Source: Pardosa pseudoannulata (Eukaryota; Arthropoda; Arachnida; Araneae; Lycosidae). Taken from it: a stretch of DNA of 64,000 nucleotides. Each line of letters starts with the position of its first letter. Positions within the stretch are counted from its first letter, which is position 1. The translations under genes and the position numbers were made by a program. The notes under the pieces are model-generated. The model ran no database searches. It was not told the DNA's origin and saw only the letters and a program-made list of their open reading frames with translations. This document shows positions 10,113 through 22,310 of this stretch, piece after piece. Location: NCBI GenBank assembly GCA_032207245.1, contig CM063510.1:154924096-154988095 (forward strand). The letters run 5' to 3'.

Positions 10113-13100
10113 TGTTCAATACTTGAATGAGGTTTGTCGATAATTTTATATAATATACATCTGAGGAAGAGATCTGTCTTCATCTCATAATTTTACTATC
10201 AAGGAAAAATCAAGCGCTTCATTGCTAGAGGGAATACTACTAAAAAAATTCGAAGATGAAACAGTCTGATATTTATTTGTAGGGGACTGATTCCCCTAGC
10301 AAGACAAATTTTATTTTATACGAAAAGGGAATTCATTCACTGCGTTAAATATGCCTTAGATCTGCTACCTCACCTCTACATACTATAAAAGTGTCTTTAA
10401 AAAGTTTTTCACGTGTAGATTATTCCATACAGAAAAAAGAGGGAGGAAAAAACTCCATAATAGACAACCTAGAAGTGTGACGTCAAGTCACCCTTTTACC
10501 TTAGCAACCGATTTAACAAGCTGCGAACAAATGAATGGGTGCAAAAGCTATTTATTGAACTACACAGGAAAGAGAGGAGTAGCCACGAGTCTGAAGATTA
10601 TCTATTTAAAGTTTGCTTTCGTACACGTAGAGTCGTGATGAAAGATTTACACAAATGCCATTAGTCTCTTCCGATCTCACTTTGCAAAGAATTACGTCAA
10701 CCACAGGCTAAGTATTTTAGATTTAGACTAGAAAGAGTGACGGCAGTGTTAACTAAGCTAATTGATATACGTACCCATAAATTAGTACAAGAATTAACCT
10801 CCATCGACAAGAAAAAAAACTTAAATACTCTTTGCGATTTCGAAATATAAACATGCTTAAACAGCAATAAAAACTGGAAAAATATGATACTCAAAAATGT
10901 ATGTTAAAGATATTTTGTGGATAGCAACCGAAACGAATAGTTTCACTTCTCAAGATTGTTTTTTAATCTATGTCTTTCATCAGCCATTTATCACTTAGAT
11001 AAATGGCTAGATGATAATTAGATGATTTGCAATCTAATTTTTACAAGTTTTAGCAAAGCAACTTCGGACAAAAAAAAAAAAATAAAAAATTTTTGAATAT
11101 TTTACGAAAACGCTTCATTGGAGCCCATTGCATTACTCATAAAAAGGATGATGCTGATTTGACTTCTTGGCAATCTAATTATCATAAAATTAAACATTTC
11201 TTTCCTAATTTTGAAACTTTTGGCTCGAGCTTTCCATACCGTGTTTCTCCTTCACAAGGTTATACCAATATATGAAGGAAACTTCCTTGTTTATGGATCA
11301 CTTCTTTATCAGAAACAAGTATCAAAAACTCTTGGTCACTCTCGCCTTCATGACTTTTCCTCCCACACACGAGCATTCAGGTCACGAGTGCCATTCACCG
11401 AAGAAACGACTGGTTGATACAATAAAATTCTGAGGTGATTTGCAAATTCAACCTGCAATCTATGTACAGGGAAGATACCAATCTTATACTGAAGGCAAAT
11501 GAAATTAACTTTTGCAAAGCAGCTTTCCCCGCGGGGAAAATTTTGGGGACAAATTTTCGTGGAAGTACCTGGCACGCCGAGATCCAGAAATTCTGGCCAA
11601 ACATGAATACTTCGTAAATTGAAAACCACTTTAGTATTGCCATTTACGCTTGTGAAGTCTAATAAGCTATTAGATGATCGGCTAGTTTGAAATTTAACAT
11701 TATACGCGTTATTTCAATTTATTTTTCCATGTTACTTGAGCTGTAACACCATGGGATGATCAAATTAACAATTACAAGAAAGCCCCGCGACTATTATGGT
11801 ATACCTCACTTTAATCATCGAATTTTCAAGGTTTAAATGCAACGAGCTCTATGTTAAAAGCAAGTTTAACGACACAATACGATAACGTTTAATTGAGATT
11901 CGCAAAATTCCCCCCCCCCAATTTTAATTTTTACAATTTCTACATGTTTTCTTAGTAGAATGAAGATAACCCGGGACTGCAATGTACCAATTACTTCCGT
12001 AATTTTCACCTGTAAAATATCTCTAATAAACTATAGCAACATGTTTGGTTTATCTATGTTTAAATCGTTTCACAAAACTCAAAAAATGAAATGCTGTCTT
12101 ACTTAAAATATGCAAAAAATAGAAAACCTAAGTTTAATTGGACGCCCATTTCTCTTTGGTTGCCTCGAAACAATTGAAATCCTTGATAAATTGTTTACCG
12201 AGATATAGAATTACAAAAGCTACACACAAGAAACTTTTTAAAGAAAAAAATATTTGCCGGTTTTTAAAATATTTTAACTCCCTCCTTATTGTTACCTTAA
12301 CTTTACAACGACAAAAATAATAACCAACAAGTAAACTAAGAAAAAAAAATCGAAATGTGGATTGCTGTCGAATGTCCTATGTGATAAAATATAGTTTAGC
12401 ACTTAGGGTTCCACCACCCCCATAACTAAACCATATCACATAACAAACGAAAACTGAATACATATTACCCCTAAAGACTTCTCAGATGATCTCAGTGAAA
12501 ATTGATATTTATATTGTACAGAACACACAATTGCAAGTATTCGGAGACACATTTTACAGGTATTTTATTATATTATGTTTATAAGAATGAAAGAAGAAAA
12601 TAACTGGATTCTGCACTGGAATGATCTATCCAACCTGTTTTCTATACTACCATTTCATCTACAGGTAGATCCTATTTCCGCTCCCAATCAAACGAAAATA
12701 GAATCCAGGGGAAATACGCAACCGCTAGCAGATTTTCTGCCATTCTAAGCTAGCCACAGAACAATAAAGAAAAGATTGCAGACCCTCTTTTTTTTTCTTT
12801 CTCTCTCTCTCAACAGACTGAGCATTCAGCTTCTCTTCAATGAAAAGTGCGATCGTAAACGCTTCATACCTCTTTCTTTTTCTTCACACCCTATGGAGCA
12901 GAAGTGGTTGTGCGGAGTGACCCTTTGTAGGACTACAGCCAAAAACCACGTTTTTCGTACTTTTGTACCAATGTTTGCGAAGGTCCGATGTTGTTTTTTT
13001 TTTCTTTCTTTTCATTTCGTTTCGGAAGGTCATGACTGCTATAACACACGTTACACTTTTACAAAAGCATTGACTGATTTAATGAAGGCAGGATGAAACT

Positions 13101-13244
13101 GAGGAGCGATCTTTTCTATAGGCAATACCACATACAAACAGGTAAGTAAAACAAACACAAAGGGGGGGAAAATGTAGCGCTGAAAGTATTTACAGGAATG
13201 AAAACTTGTCAGGAGCTTAAACTGTTTTTTACTCACCAAATCAG
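10113..13244. other. No recognisable gene; one short hairpin
   Basis: AT-rich unique DNA. A perfect 11-bp inverted repeat with a 5-nt loop lies at 10982-11008. A moderately complex patch lies at 12600-12760. Frames of 60-106 codons overlap each other on both strands and show no domain. Confidence 0.5.
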
Positions 13245-13990
13245 GACAAATATTGATAGATTTTTAAATGTACTTACCAACTTGAGTATAGTAATTAACA
13301 ATTAATTACTATACTAAAGTTAATAAAGTTGATAAAATTAATAAAGTTAATTTTACTATAAGTTAATTTTCGTTAAACTACAATTTTCTTTTTCTGTTAT
13401 TGTGTAATAATTCAAGTTGTAAGCTTACTTTGGAATGAATTCAATCGTAAGTTCTAAGACGTTATGAGGACACTAATTATACTGAAAGACACTGATAATA
13501 CTGAAATACATTTGGGAAGGTGGAAAACATTTCAAATAACTTCCACACTCAGACAGAAACACAATATATATTATTATATGTAGTGACAATATATCAGAAT
13601 TTTATAAAAACTGCATATGCGTTTATTGATAAGCTTTGTACATTACAGAAAATTAAGATAGTGTATAGCAATTTATTAATGGCAAAATAAGGAAAATGTT
13701 TGATCCACTGACATACGTCAACAAACCACAAAAATCTGTATATCCAGGAGAAAATAGCATATCCCTCCCATACACACATTTAAAACCATTCCATTGGCTT
13801 TTCAGACATTTTTCTGTTGCTCGCAATCCTGCGCTTATTTTAAAATAATTTAGAATAATAAGAAAAAACTAAAATATTTAAATGGTGATTTCTTTGACTA
13901 AATTCTGAAAATACTACCCAATACTGACTTTACTGACCATTTTACATGTCTGTACTTTTGATTAAAAATTTTTCGGAAGCACCATCTTCC
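13245..13990. repeat. Dispersed repeat U, copy 1
   Basis: Aligns by eye with 63085-63740. Shared blocks include TTTTTAAA.GTACT..CCAACTT, TTACTTTGGAAT, CTGATAATACTG.AATACATTTG, CACACTCAGACA, AATTTATTAAT/AATTTACTAAT and AATTTAGAATAATAA. The class is unknown. No termini or coding content recognised. This copy carries a perfect 14-bp inverted repeat (13285-13315) that is not perfect in the other copy. Confidence 0.6.
13285..13315. repeat. Perfect short-loop inverted repeat (14-bp arms, 3-nt loop)
   Basis: Left arm AGTATAGTAATTAA (13285-13298), loop CAA, right arm its exact complement (13302-13315). The matching part of repeat U copy 2 (about 63115-63145) is only partly palindromic, suggesting the perfect form arose locally. 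Confidence 0.9.
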
Positions 13991-14750
13991 TCCAAAAAAA
14001 CTTAAATGGGCTATATTTTAAAGAAAATATTTTTATTTAATAAAAATAAATTTTTTAACTCACTGTGTTCTTTTCCCTCAGTTAAATAAAACTGTGGACG
14101 CAGAAAAATACATAATTTTCAAACGAAAAAATCATGTACGATTCCGTATTGCGTCAAAGAGCAAAGAGATAACATAACTAGTACACAGCATAAAATGTAA
14201 AATTCATATATCAACAGGGTTCGCGTTTACGCACTATGGCTTTTACGCAAATATTATGGTTTTTTTAAGCAAATTCGTAACACCGGAAAGCCTATGCATA
14301 GCAAAATATACAATAGTGGGATGAAAATATTTAATAGTGGTCATAAAATTTTGAATCGCATGGACACGAAAAATCCAAAGACAAGAAGAATGATTAATTT
14401 TGGATATCGCAGATCCCAAAATCTCTGAGGAAAAGTAAAAGTTTTCTTTTCCGATGAAACTTCGAGAAAGAAGCTTTTCTTGTATGAAGAAAATCAAAAC
14501 TAGTCCTAGAAATAGACTTACAGATAATTAATAGTGATTTCATTACAAGGATCAATTTGAAAAGGGGCAGGCGAGGTTTGTTCCTATGCAAACAGAAAAT
14601 GTTAAGAAAAAAAGAATATGCATGTAATTTTTATATACATAGCTACAAATAAAATAAGTCTTTATTTGCAACAATATGTAATGTTTAGTATATTGCATAC
14701 TTAAATATGGTTTTCACTTAAAATCTGAGGCTCACTTTTGTTGGAGGACC
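13991..14750. other. No recognisable feature
   Basis: AT-rich sequence with two overlapping minus-strand frames under 90 codons that carry no domain. Confidence 0.6.
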
Positions 14751-14754
14751 CACA

Positions 14755-15195
14755 TTTTCCAATTATAGTGGGTAACTAGCTCTCAGCCTGGAGATACTTC
14801 GTCTCGAACTCTATCAAAATTATCGCATAATCTAGTTATTGGCATGCCCCGTAGTTATAATGGAAGTAATGAAAACATCAGCGAGCGTCGATTTCGTGTG
14901 AAACGTCGTAAGATCTCCGTTGGTAGAGATTATGACAAATCCTTCTTGCCGGCATTCCCATGGCAAGCGCAGACACGCTCGAAGAGAGAGAGAAACCGCG
15001 CAACCCTTCCGTACAAATCGGATGATCGCTAACGGTCCACAACCTCCGACATGATTACCCGTCCATTAAAGGAATTGGGCTGTTGATATCGGAGGATAAC
15101 GAGGTATGCCATCGTGGGAATGCTTTCGCCGAACCTCCAACCGCGCACTCGAGGAATGCAACATCAATGTGCGCCTCAACTCAAACAGGCTAATT
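14755..15195. other. GC-richer island, possible regulatory or untranslated sequence
   Basis: About 440 bp with clearly higher GC and sequence complexity than the surrounding DNA. A 62-codon plus-strand frame (14844-15032), rich in Arg and Lys, lies within it but has no recognisable domain. No splice-site pattern convinced me of an exon. It ends in a homeodomain-like GGCTAATTAATTG core. It could be a conserved non-coding element, an untranslated exon or an old repeat. I cannot tell which. Confidence 0.35.
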
Positions 15196-15419
15196 AATTG
15201 TAACGCCATTTTTAGTCTAATAAAAATACATAAGAGAACATAAACTGTATTTTGACTGCCTAACCTATAAGAATTCGCATTGAAAATGCATTTGATTAAT
15301 GAAGCCGCAATGAGTCTATGCTTAAAATTATTACAAATTTATTTTTAATTACAAAATTAACAGTTAAATTTATAATTATAGCACAAATATTTATAAATTT
15401 ATTTATAATTATGTATCAA

Positions 15420-15720
15420 GGACGTATTTATAGTGGGAGGTAAGACAGGTGACGACCCTTCCCGACATATTTTCAACGTATGTAAAAAGATTTTTCAAGT
15501 TTATTAAAATTGGTGTACATTACTAATTTTCTCAGCAAGCGTTTAAAGATCTTTTTCAAACATGAAAAAAGTAAAAACATTTCTTACCAACATACCTAAC
15601 TGATCACAGGAGGTTGACAAATTTGGCAATTGTTCGGTGCATAGAGGCATGACTATAAATGTAGATGAAGGTTTAACAAGCTAGCTTTAAAAGCTAGAAG
15701 TAATTTGCTTCTGCAAAACG
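15420..15720. repeat. Dispersed repeat V, copy 1
   Basis: Matches 44345-44665 in order: CGTATTTATAG/CGTATTTACAG, a GACC(C)T block, GGTGTACATTACTA/GGTACATTACTA, AAAAGTAAAAACATTTCTT, GAGGTTGACAAATTT/GGATGTTGGCAAATTT, AACTATAAA.GT.GATGAAG and TAATTTGCT. The class is unknown. Confidence 0.55.
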
Positions 15721-17754
15721 ATGTCGTGAATTATTAATGTTAGATGTTTTGAATAGCATATTGAGTGTTATGCTAGTCAACGCATCTTACATCATACAAA
15801 TTAGTAAAGTACACCAATCATTAGTCAAAAAAGTAAAGTCCACAAATTAAAGTTTAGAACACTTTAATGAAACATAACTTAATAAAATCATACCGACATG
15901 TCATCGAGCCTAGTAACTCTCGAACTTAACACTTATCACTTTCGACACATTTTACTAGAGTAGTAGAAGTCGTAGTTCTTTATAATATCGTGGAAATAGT
16001 AGTTCTTTACAACGGTAGTTTATAAATGACCATGATTATGCTCAACTGTTTTCGAATTAGGTTATTATACAAGGTATGTAATTTTGTAAAAGAAAGATAA
16101 AAGGATATGCAATGATTCCCTGCAGGCAGTGAATGATCGTAATAAGAATCAAAATTCTTTTCTATTCGAGAAGGTGGAGGTTAATTAAAGTTCCCAAACT
16201 CGAAGGTCTTTCTTGAAAAAAATGTGATTTGACATCCAAAACGAAACTTTTAGCTAATACCACTTGTAAAAGCAGGAATACGACACGTATGAGAGGAAGA
16301 TAGGAACTTTCGTAAGAGGACAGGTAATGATAATCATATTTCCGGGAGATTACCTAATGAATTATCTAACTCACAGTCATTAACCCCCATTGTTAAAAAA
16401 TCTTTAAATCATAACGTTTCTCAAAATCTATATTCATTGAGCAACTACCGTACTTTTTGATCGATGTGCATGAATGCTTCATAGTACAAAGAAAAAAATG
16501 AACAAAGATACTGAATATATTTTTTAAACCGATACAGCACAAAGGTACTTGCTTTTCAATGTCTGTAAAATAAAATGGGATAGCTATCCATGGGATAAAA
16601 AAGGTAAAATTTATGAACAGAAAAACAAAACGAAGTGTTGCAACTTTTTAAATTAATTTGATTCAGGCAACATTAGGGTTTCTGAATTTGTGTTAAACTT
16701 ACATGAACACTGTATTAAAAATTGTCTGGTAGTTCATTTTATTATTGCATTTTTTTGTATGCTCTCTACCAAATAATATATAGAGAGCATGCATTCTCCA
16801 ACATAAAATATATCAAACCAAAATATAAAAATTATTGAAGATTCTATTTTCAAAACTATAACTGAACTCAAATACTGATAAGCGCATTGAAAAATAAAAT
16901 AAAACATTATAGAACGCACGCAGTCATTCAGATTCTGCATGCATTTTTAGGCTCATTTTTAGAAAATTGCATTTTTTTAAAGTAAAACTATTTAAATCAT
17001 TTTTGTTAATTAACCTTCCCCCCTCCAACAAAATAAATAAATAAATTAGAAAATATTTATAGAAATTGGCTCGCGTAACAAAAGAAACTGGACTGCACTG
17101 GCCAGAGAATGTTTCCTACTTCTAAATGATCATTTACAAATTTCCAACACTAAGTAGAAAAGAGCGTTCAATGCTATGTCAAGGAATGATAATGCCATCG
17201 AGGTGTAGCACGCCGACCGGAACATCTCGCAGTAGTCCCCGTTACCGATGCCCGGAGGGGAGGAAAAGTACAAACGGGTCAGACAAAGTGCTAACAAAAC
17301 GAGGGTTTTTTTTTTTTAAGCATTTAACAGATTAATGGAGCTAAATCTTACATAAAGGCAAAGGTTTAATAACGATTACTCCTAGAGTATGATTTACCAC
17401 CCACAAAGGCCCATACCATTTTCTGCAGGGCAGTTGAAACAAACACAATCCATTCATCCATAAAACGGCGAATTTTTTTTTCTTTTAATTATCGAATCGA
17501 AAAATTTTACAAAGCTTTTAGTTAATAAAAAGTAAATGAAGTTTTTCATCGGAGCAAAATAAAAATGGTTTAAGCTTTTGGAAATTAGAGAAAGTTTTAT
17601 TGCAGCTTTAGAGGTGATGATAGTTATTTTTAGATGTATGCAATATTACGAAGACAAACCTTATTACAGAATTTAATTATTTAACAAACGAGGTTTGCAT
17701 CAGACGAAAAAATTGTCACTTGGTATAAACAAGCAGGGCCCCAGACAAGTGCTC
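15721..17754. other. No recognisable gene
   Basis: AT-rich unique DNA. A GC-richer patch at 17160-17285 contains part of a 69-codon frame without a recognisable domain. An imperfect inverted repeat around TATGCTCTCT/AGAGAGCATGC lies at 16757-16792. Confidence 0.5.
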
Positions 17755-18560
17755 CTCCAAACGAGAAGATCTCGTTTAATTAAAATAAAATCTCGTTAAA
17801 ATAAATAAAGCTTTTTTTTATTTATAATTTGGATGATGTTTAAATTTTAAATTTGGTGTGGCTCATTATTATTTAACCCCTTCCGGTAAAATGACGAGTC
17901 TAGCTCTTCATTAGTTTTTCATTCCATACCGCACAATGACGAGCTACACTCGTCATGCGATTTAAGTTACTGTTAAATATGATAATTAATTTAGTTTAAT
18001 TTGTCTTTTGCTTTGATATTTTCTTAATTTTACTGTTTCTGATATTATTTAACACTATGTAAAAAGTGGATTTTAATTAAGAATATGTAAGAATTGTAAA
18101 ATGAAACAAGTTTTTTAAATAAAAATCAAATGGTTATTTCATGCACAGTTTTTCATTATTAAATCATACCGGAAGGGGTTAAACTAAATAATTCTATTTA
18201 TTACATAAAATTTATCTATAAAGAAACTTTACAATCTGAGCTACAGTGTTCAAATATTTTTTTTTCCTTTAGAGATTTTTTTAGAGACATGTTTTTTCTA
18301 CAGACCATTTTTCTTCCTCGATACGTTTTTCCAATAGAATATTTATCTTCAGTGGTGTTTTTCTTTAGAGATAATGTTATTAATTTTCTATAATCGATAA
18401 ATTCAATTTAAATTATAAATTTGATGTGGTTCTGAAATAAACATCAAAATTATAAAATTTCAAATAAATTTTCAAAATGAGATTAAAATGAGTATTTTCT
18501 TTAATTCTTCCTGAAATAGAACTTTTTAAAAATTTACTTTATGATTCGGTAAGTTTTTTG
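17755..18560. repeat. Dispersed repeat T, copy 1 (left end lost, interrupted by a piggyBac-like MITE)
   Basis: Matches repeat T copy 2 (31005-31577): GATGATGTTTAAATT.TAAATTTG before the insertion and ATTACATAAAATT after it, then ATCAAAATTAT.AAATTTCAAAT, and the right terminus GATTCGGTAAGTTTTTTGG. The left inverted terminus seen in copy 2 was not found here. The TTAA-flanked element at 17873-18182 interrupts it. Confidence 0.6.
17873..18182. mobile_element. piggyBac-like MITE with perfect 12-bp termini, nested in repeat T
   Basis: TTAA at 17873-17876 and 18179-18182 flanks a 302-bp body with perfect inverted termini CCCCTTCCGGTA / TACCGGAAGGGG. A subterminal palindrome, ATGACGAG-CTACA-CTCGTCAT, lies at about 17935-17957. 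Repeat T copy 2 has a single TTAA at the matching place (about 31160), giving a paralogous unoccupied site. TTAA duplication with C-rich ends indicates the piggyBac superfamily. There is no coding capacity. Confidence 0.85.
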
Positions 18561-18943
18561 GCAGAATGTACATGTCTCCTTAAGATATCAAGTTTGTCTT
18601 ATCCCTGAGAAATTTTACGTGCCACTAAAAAGTCTTCGGTTTAAAGAGACTAATAACTTCAAGAATATAGATGTCAAAATAATAAATTGAAAATATATAA
18701 CTCTCTCTAGAAAACAATATTCATTGTTTAACTCTTTTTCAGTTATAAAGAATAAAACTTTTTAATACCCTGATATTCATCTTGAATATAACTAAAATTA
18801 AATTTAAATGTAAAAGGATTTAAATTTCATTAACTACTTGTTCACACCATTCATGGGTATATTAAGAAGATGGTCACAGGCGTAAGGGTTAATTAAAAAA
18901 TGAAGGAGAGATAGAGAAGCAACATCTATAGGGCTCCTCAATT

Positions 18944-18948
<5 letters not shown>

Positions 18949-19008
<60 letters not shown>
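18949..19008. repeat. (AT)n microsatellite
   Basis: About 30 uninterrupted AT units. Confidence 0.97.
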
Positions 19009-19010
<2 letters not shown>

Positions 19011-19476
19011 TAAGATGTCAATACGGAGAGAAAAAAACCTAAGGCACAAAATAGAAAATAGCAGAACTAAATTGCCTGTTAAATTAAACTTTGCATACAC
19101 ATACCACCTTCGTTAAATAAAAATATAGTTATTCATTTTTTAAAATAAATCATGAAATAATTCACTCTAACGGTAAAAAAAATAACTTAAGTATAAAACG
19201 GGGAATTATTAATTCTGCTTCGAGACGAAGGAGAAATTCTCTCATTATTAGACTTTAAATTAAAATTCGAGAACTCGTGATTAAAATATATAAAAATAAA
19301 AATAGCTCTAAGCTATTAATAGAGAAAAAAAATAGCAGCTCACAACCTGCTAGTATCGTCACAGGCGGTGAATATTTTAATTGCATAAGCAGCTAACGAT
19401 CTCAATGGATGGAAATTGAATTTAATAGTAATAAGATCCTTCGTGGGAAGACTTAACGTCTCAAAAGAACGATTTG

Positions 19477-19509
<33 letters not shown>

Positions 19510-19844
19510 GTATGCAGTAATATTTCACTTTCAAAGATCTACATCTGAGAAGAATACTGGTACATCTTTGCGTAGGAAAGCGAATGCTATTAATGCTTTG
19601 GTAAGATACTTGATCTGAGATTCTTTGAGTAAAGCTATGATATGATAATCATTTCTTACTCATAATTCAAAGATGGTATTAGAACAGTTTGAAGAGCGCC
19701 TGGATCGGCAGTTAAATTACGAATGACTCGGTTATAAAGAAAATACTGATCTCAACAGCACTGATGCCTGCAATTATCGACCATACTACAGTATTCCAGT
19801 GGCACACGACAGTCACATATTTATTTTTATGCACTTACATTCAA
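19009..19844. other. No recognisable gene; long T tract
   Basis: AT-rich DNA with a 29-bp T tract near 19478-19506. No domain in any frame. Confidence 0.6.
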
Positions 19845-20530
19845 TGAAGGCATTTTTTTTTTAATAAAACAAAAAAAAAAAAAAAAAAGGTTATCTACAA
19901 GACTAGCAGTACTCAAAGGTATATTCAAAAACGAGTACGGCCATAAACGCTCATTTAGAAGGACAGAGGATGACTAGTCTCTCCCCCCCCCCTTCCGTCA
20001 CAAAAATCCCTGCAGATACACCCCCCCTTTTTTTTTCTTAAATAAGAAGAATAAGTTATAAGGAGGGAGTCCAATCTAAATCGTAAGTTATGGCATAATT
20101 TGAATTTTGGCTTCTTATCTTGTAATATGAAGATGGTATACAACAAAATTAATGTTTCGAAGTATGGGAGGATGACTTTTTGAGAATGAGAGAACCTATA
20201 AAAGCTATCGTCTCATTTATTGATTCAGAAAATTTGATTTTCTAAACATGTCTAAAAAATTGACAAAATAAAAAGGTTTTTATGCCATACAAAAACTGAA
20301 TTCTTAATATATCACTTAAAACCTTTATATTAGAGCAGTAATTCTCCCATTGTGACAATTGAACAAAGAATAGTTTTAAAAATTAAATACTTTTATGTAG
20401 ATTAAAGAAATTTAAAGATGATTTCTCAAAGGAGGAAAAAAACTATATAAATAATAAGTGGTGCAATGGACATATGAAAATAAACCGTAATTTAACACAC
20501 TAATCGGAAAATGTTCACCTATACTACGTA
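19845..20530. repeat. Dispersed repeat W, copy 2
   Basis: Shares ordered blocks with 4680-5280 and 34150-35040: TTATCTACAAGA, TTTCGAAGTATGGGAG, GAGAATGAGAGAACC, TTTATTGATTCAGA, AAAACCTTTATATTA, GCAGTAATTC and AAATAAACCGTAATTTAA. It contains C-rich runs around 19983-20031. Confidence 0.6.
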
Positions 20531-22216
20531 GTATGCTTTCTAGGATAGACTATCCCGAAGGGCGATAAACAGAGCAAGTTATTTTACTACTGGAAGCACA
20601 AGACAAAGTATTAGCGGTCAACTTGCCAGATATGCATTAGTAAGATTTGAATTCGTATTAGTAAGAACATCGTGGATAAGTCAAAAATATAAAATCGGAT
20701 ATAAACGACGATGTGCCTACGACTCGCTTACAATTCATTAATGCAGATAAATTCTCGATTGAAAGAATGGGAAACCACCATCTTTATAATGATCACAATC
20801 CTAAAATAAAATGATTGTGTCGTCTCTACACATACAAGAGTTTTTAGAAAAAATTGTGAGTTGTTAATATAATTTGCAAAAACTTCGTAAATAAAACTTC
20901 GTAATTTGTAAAAACTTTTGAAAACAGATTTTACCATAACAAATCGCTGTTTTTATCATTCCTTTTTAATGTGATAAGATGCTATCATAGTAACAGACAA
21001 AATAGATATTTCTACACCAAACACATATTTTAGTTTTTCTAACATACATTTGGATATGACTCGTTCATTCGAGATATTATTTCTCTAGCAATAGTATTAA
21101 AGTGAGACTGAAAAGAATGAAAAACTTGACTGACTAGTCCTTTAATTAGCAAAAGCATCTCAAACTCCACCACGTGATGGAGAAAATTTTTCCTCTACCT
21201 CCAACATGAGTTCTCCATTTGGGCGCCCGTCCAAGACAGTAATGAAACTCGAGGAGGAAGCTCGCGAGGTCCTCAGTGTTGACGGCTCGAATGATCCAAG
21301 CCATAAATGCAAACTCTGCATAAACAGGCTTTTATCTTTGAAATTCGATTCCAACAGAAGACTCGTATTGTCAAATCTTGACGTAATCAAACTTAATGAG
21401 AATCAAGTCTTCAAATTTTGATTGAATTTCGTTACTTTAGTGTGTGCGTCTCCCCAATTCCAAATTATGAATACTTTGAATAGAAGATGAGTACTATTTC
21501 ACTGCAGTAAAAAAGAATAAATTTTTGGAGCCTTTTCTACGTTTCGATTGTCATAAAAGATAACAAGGAATAGCTTTATTTCTCATCTACTCGTAAACGA
21601 AGTTTTTAAACTCGTGACTATAACATTTCTCAGGTAGCGACATTTATAACGTCATCTCATAACATATAAACCACTTCCACTGAAGTCGCGCCATGTGCTG
21701 TAGTTAAATATCAGTATATTTAATAGAACTGTTTTCTGTCAATTTAACTGACACTACGACCTCAATAGACAACAAAAATTTAACGAACACTTTCAAAGAC
21801 AAAAGTAATAACCAAATCATACCTTATAAAATTCAATGAAAACTGGCCACTTCTGTTTAACTCAACACATTAGTTTGAAAAAGAAAAAGGGGTGTTTATG
21901 AGGAAAAAAGAAATAAGAATCCTCGGAATAAATCAAGGGAGATGCAAATACAAGTCTTAGGGAACGACATTTCGATGGGGTGGGATATATTAAAAAAATA
22001 AAATATCTTGAAGATATGAATGTATGGTAAACACATTTTAATGGATTAAATTTTATTCTGAATAAAATTAAATAAATCAAAGTTCCTTAAATTACCAGAA
22101 TTTCTACAATAAAGGCATGCATTCCATTTCTTTTGTTAACTAATATGACAAACAAGCTATTTTGAGCATTGCTTGAACTTTCCTCTACGCTCAATGAAAA
22201 CGCCTCTTTTATACAC

Positions 22217-22218
<2 letters not shown>
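20531..22218. other. No recognisable gene
   Basis: AT-rich unique DNA. A somewhat GC-richer stretch at 21160-21330 has overlapping frames on both strands (71 and 76 codons) with no recognised domain. Confidence 0.5.
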
Positions 22219-22292
<74 letters not shown>

Positions 22293-22310
22293 CATATATA
22301 TACACACACA
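22219..22310. repeat. (AT)n/(AC)n microsatellite
   Basis: About 70 bp of AT units, then TACATATATA and an ACACAC run. Confidence 0.95.

Noticed and set aside
10470..10490. GTGACGTCAAGTCACC, CRE-like word
   Set aside because: Single short motif in unique DNA. Not enough to call a regulatory site.
16379..16391. TTAACCCCCATTG, possible piggyBac-like left end
   Set aside because: No inverted right end found nearby.
18879..18888. CGTAAGGGTTAA, a possible right end of another TTAA element
   Set aside because: No convincing inverted partner was found upstream. TTAACTCTTTTTCAG at about 18729 does not match.
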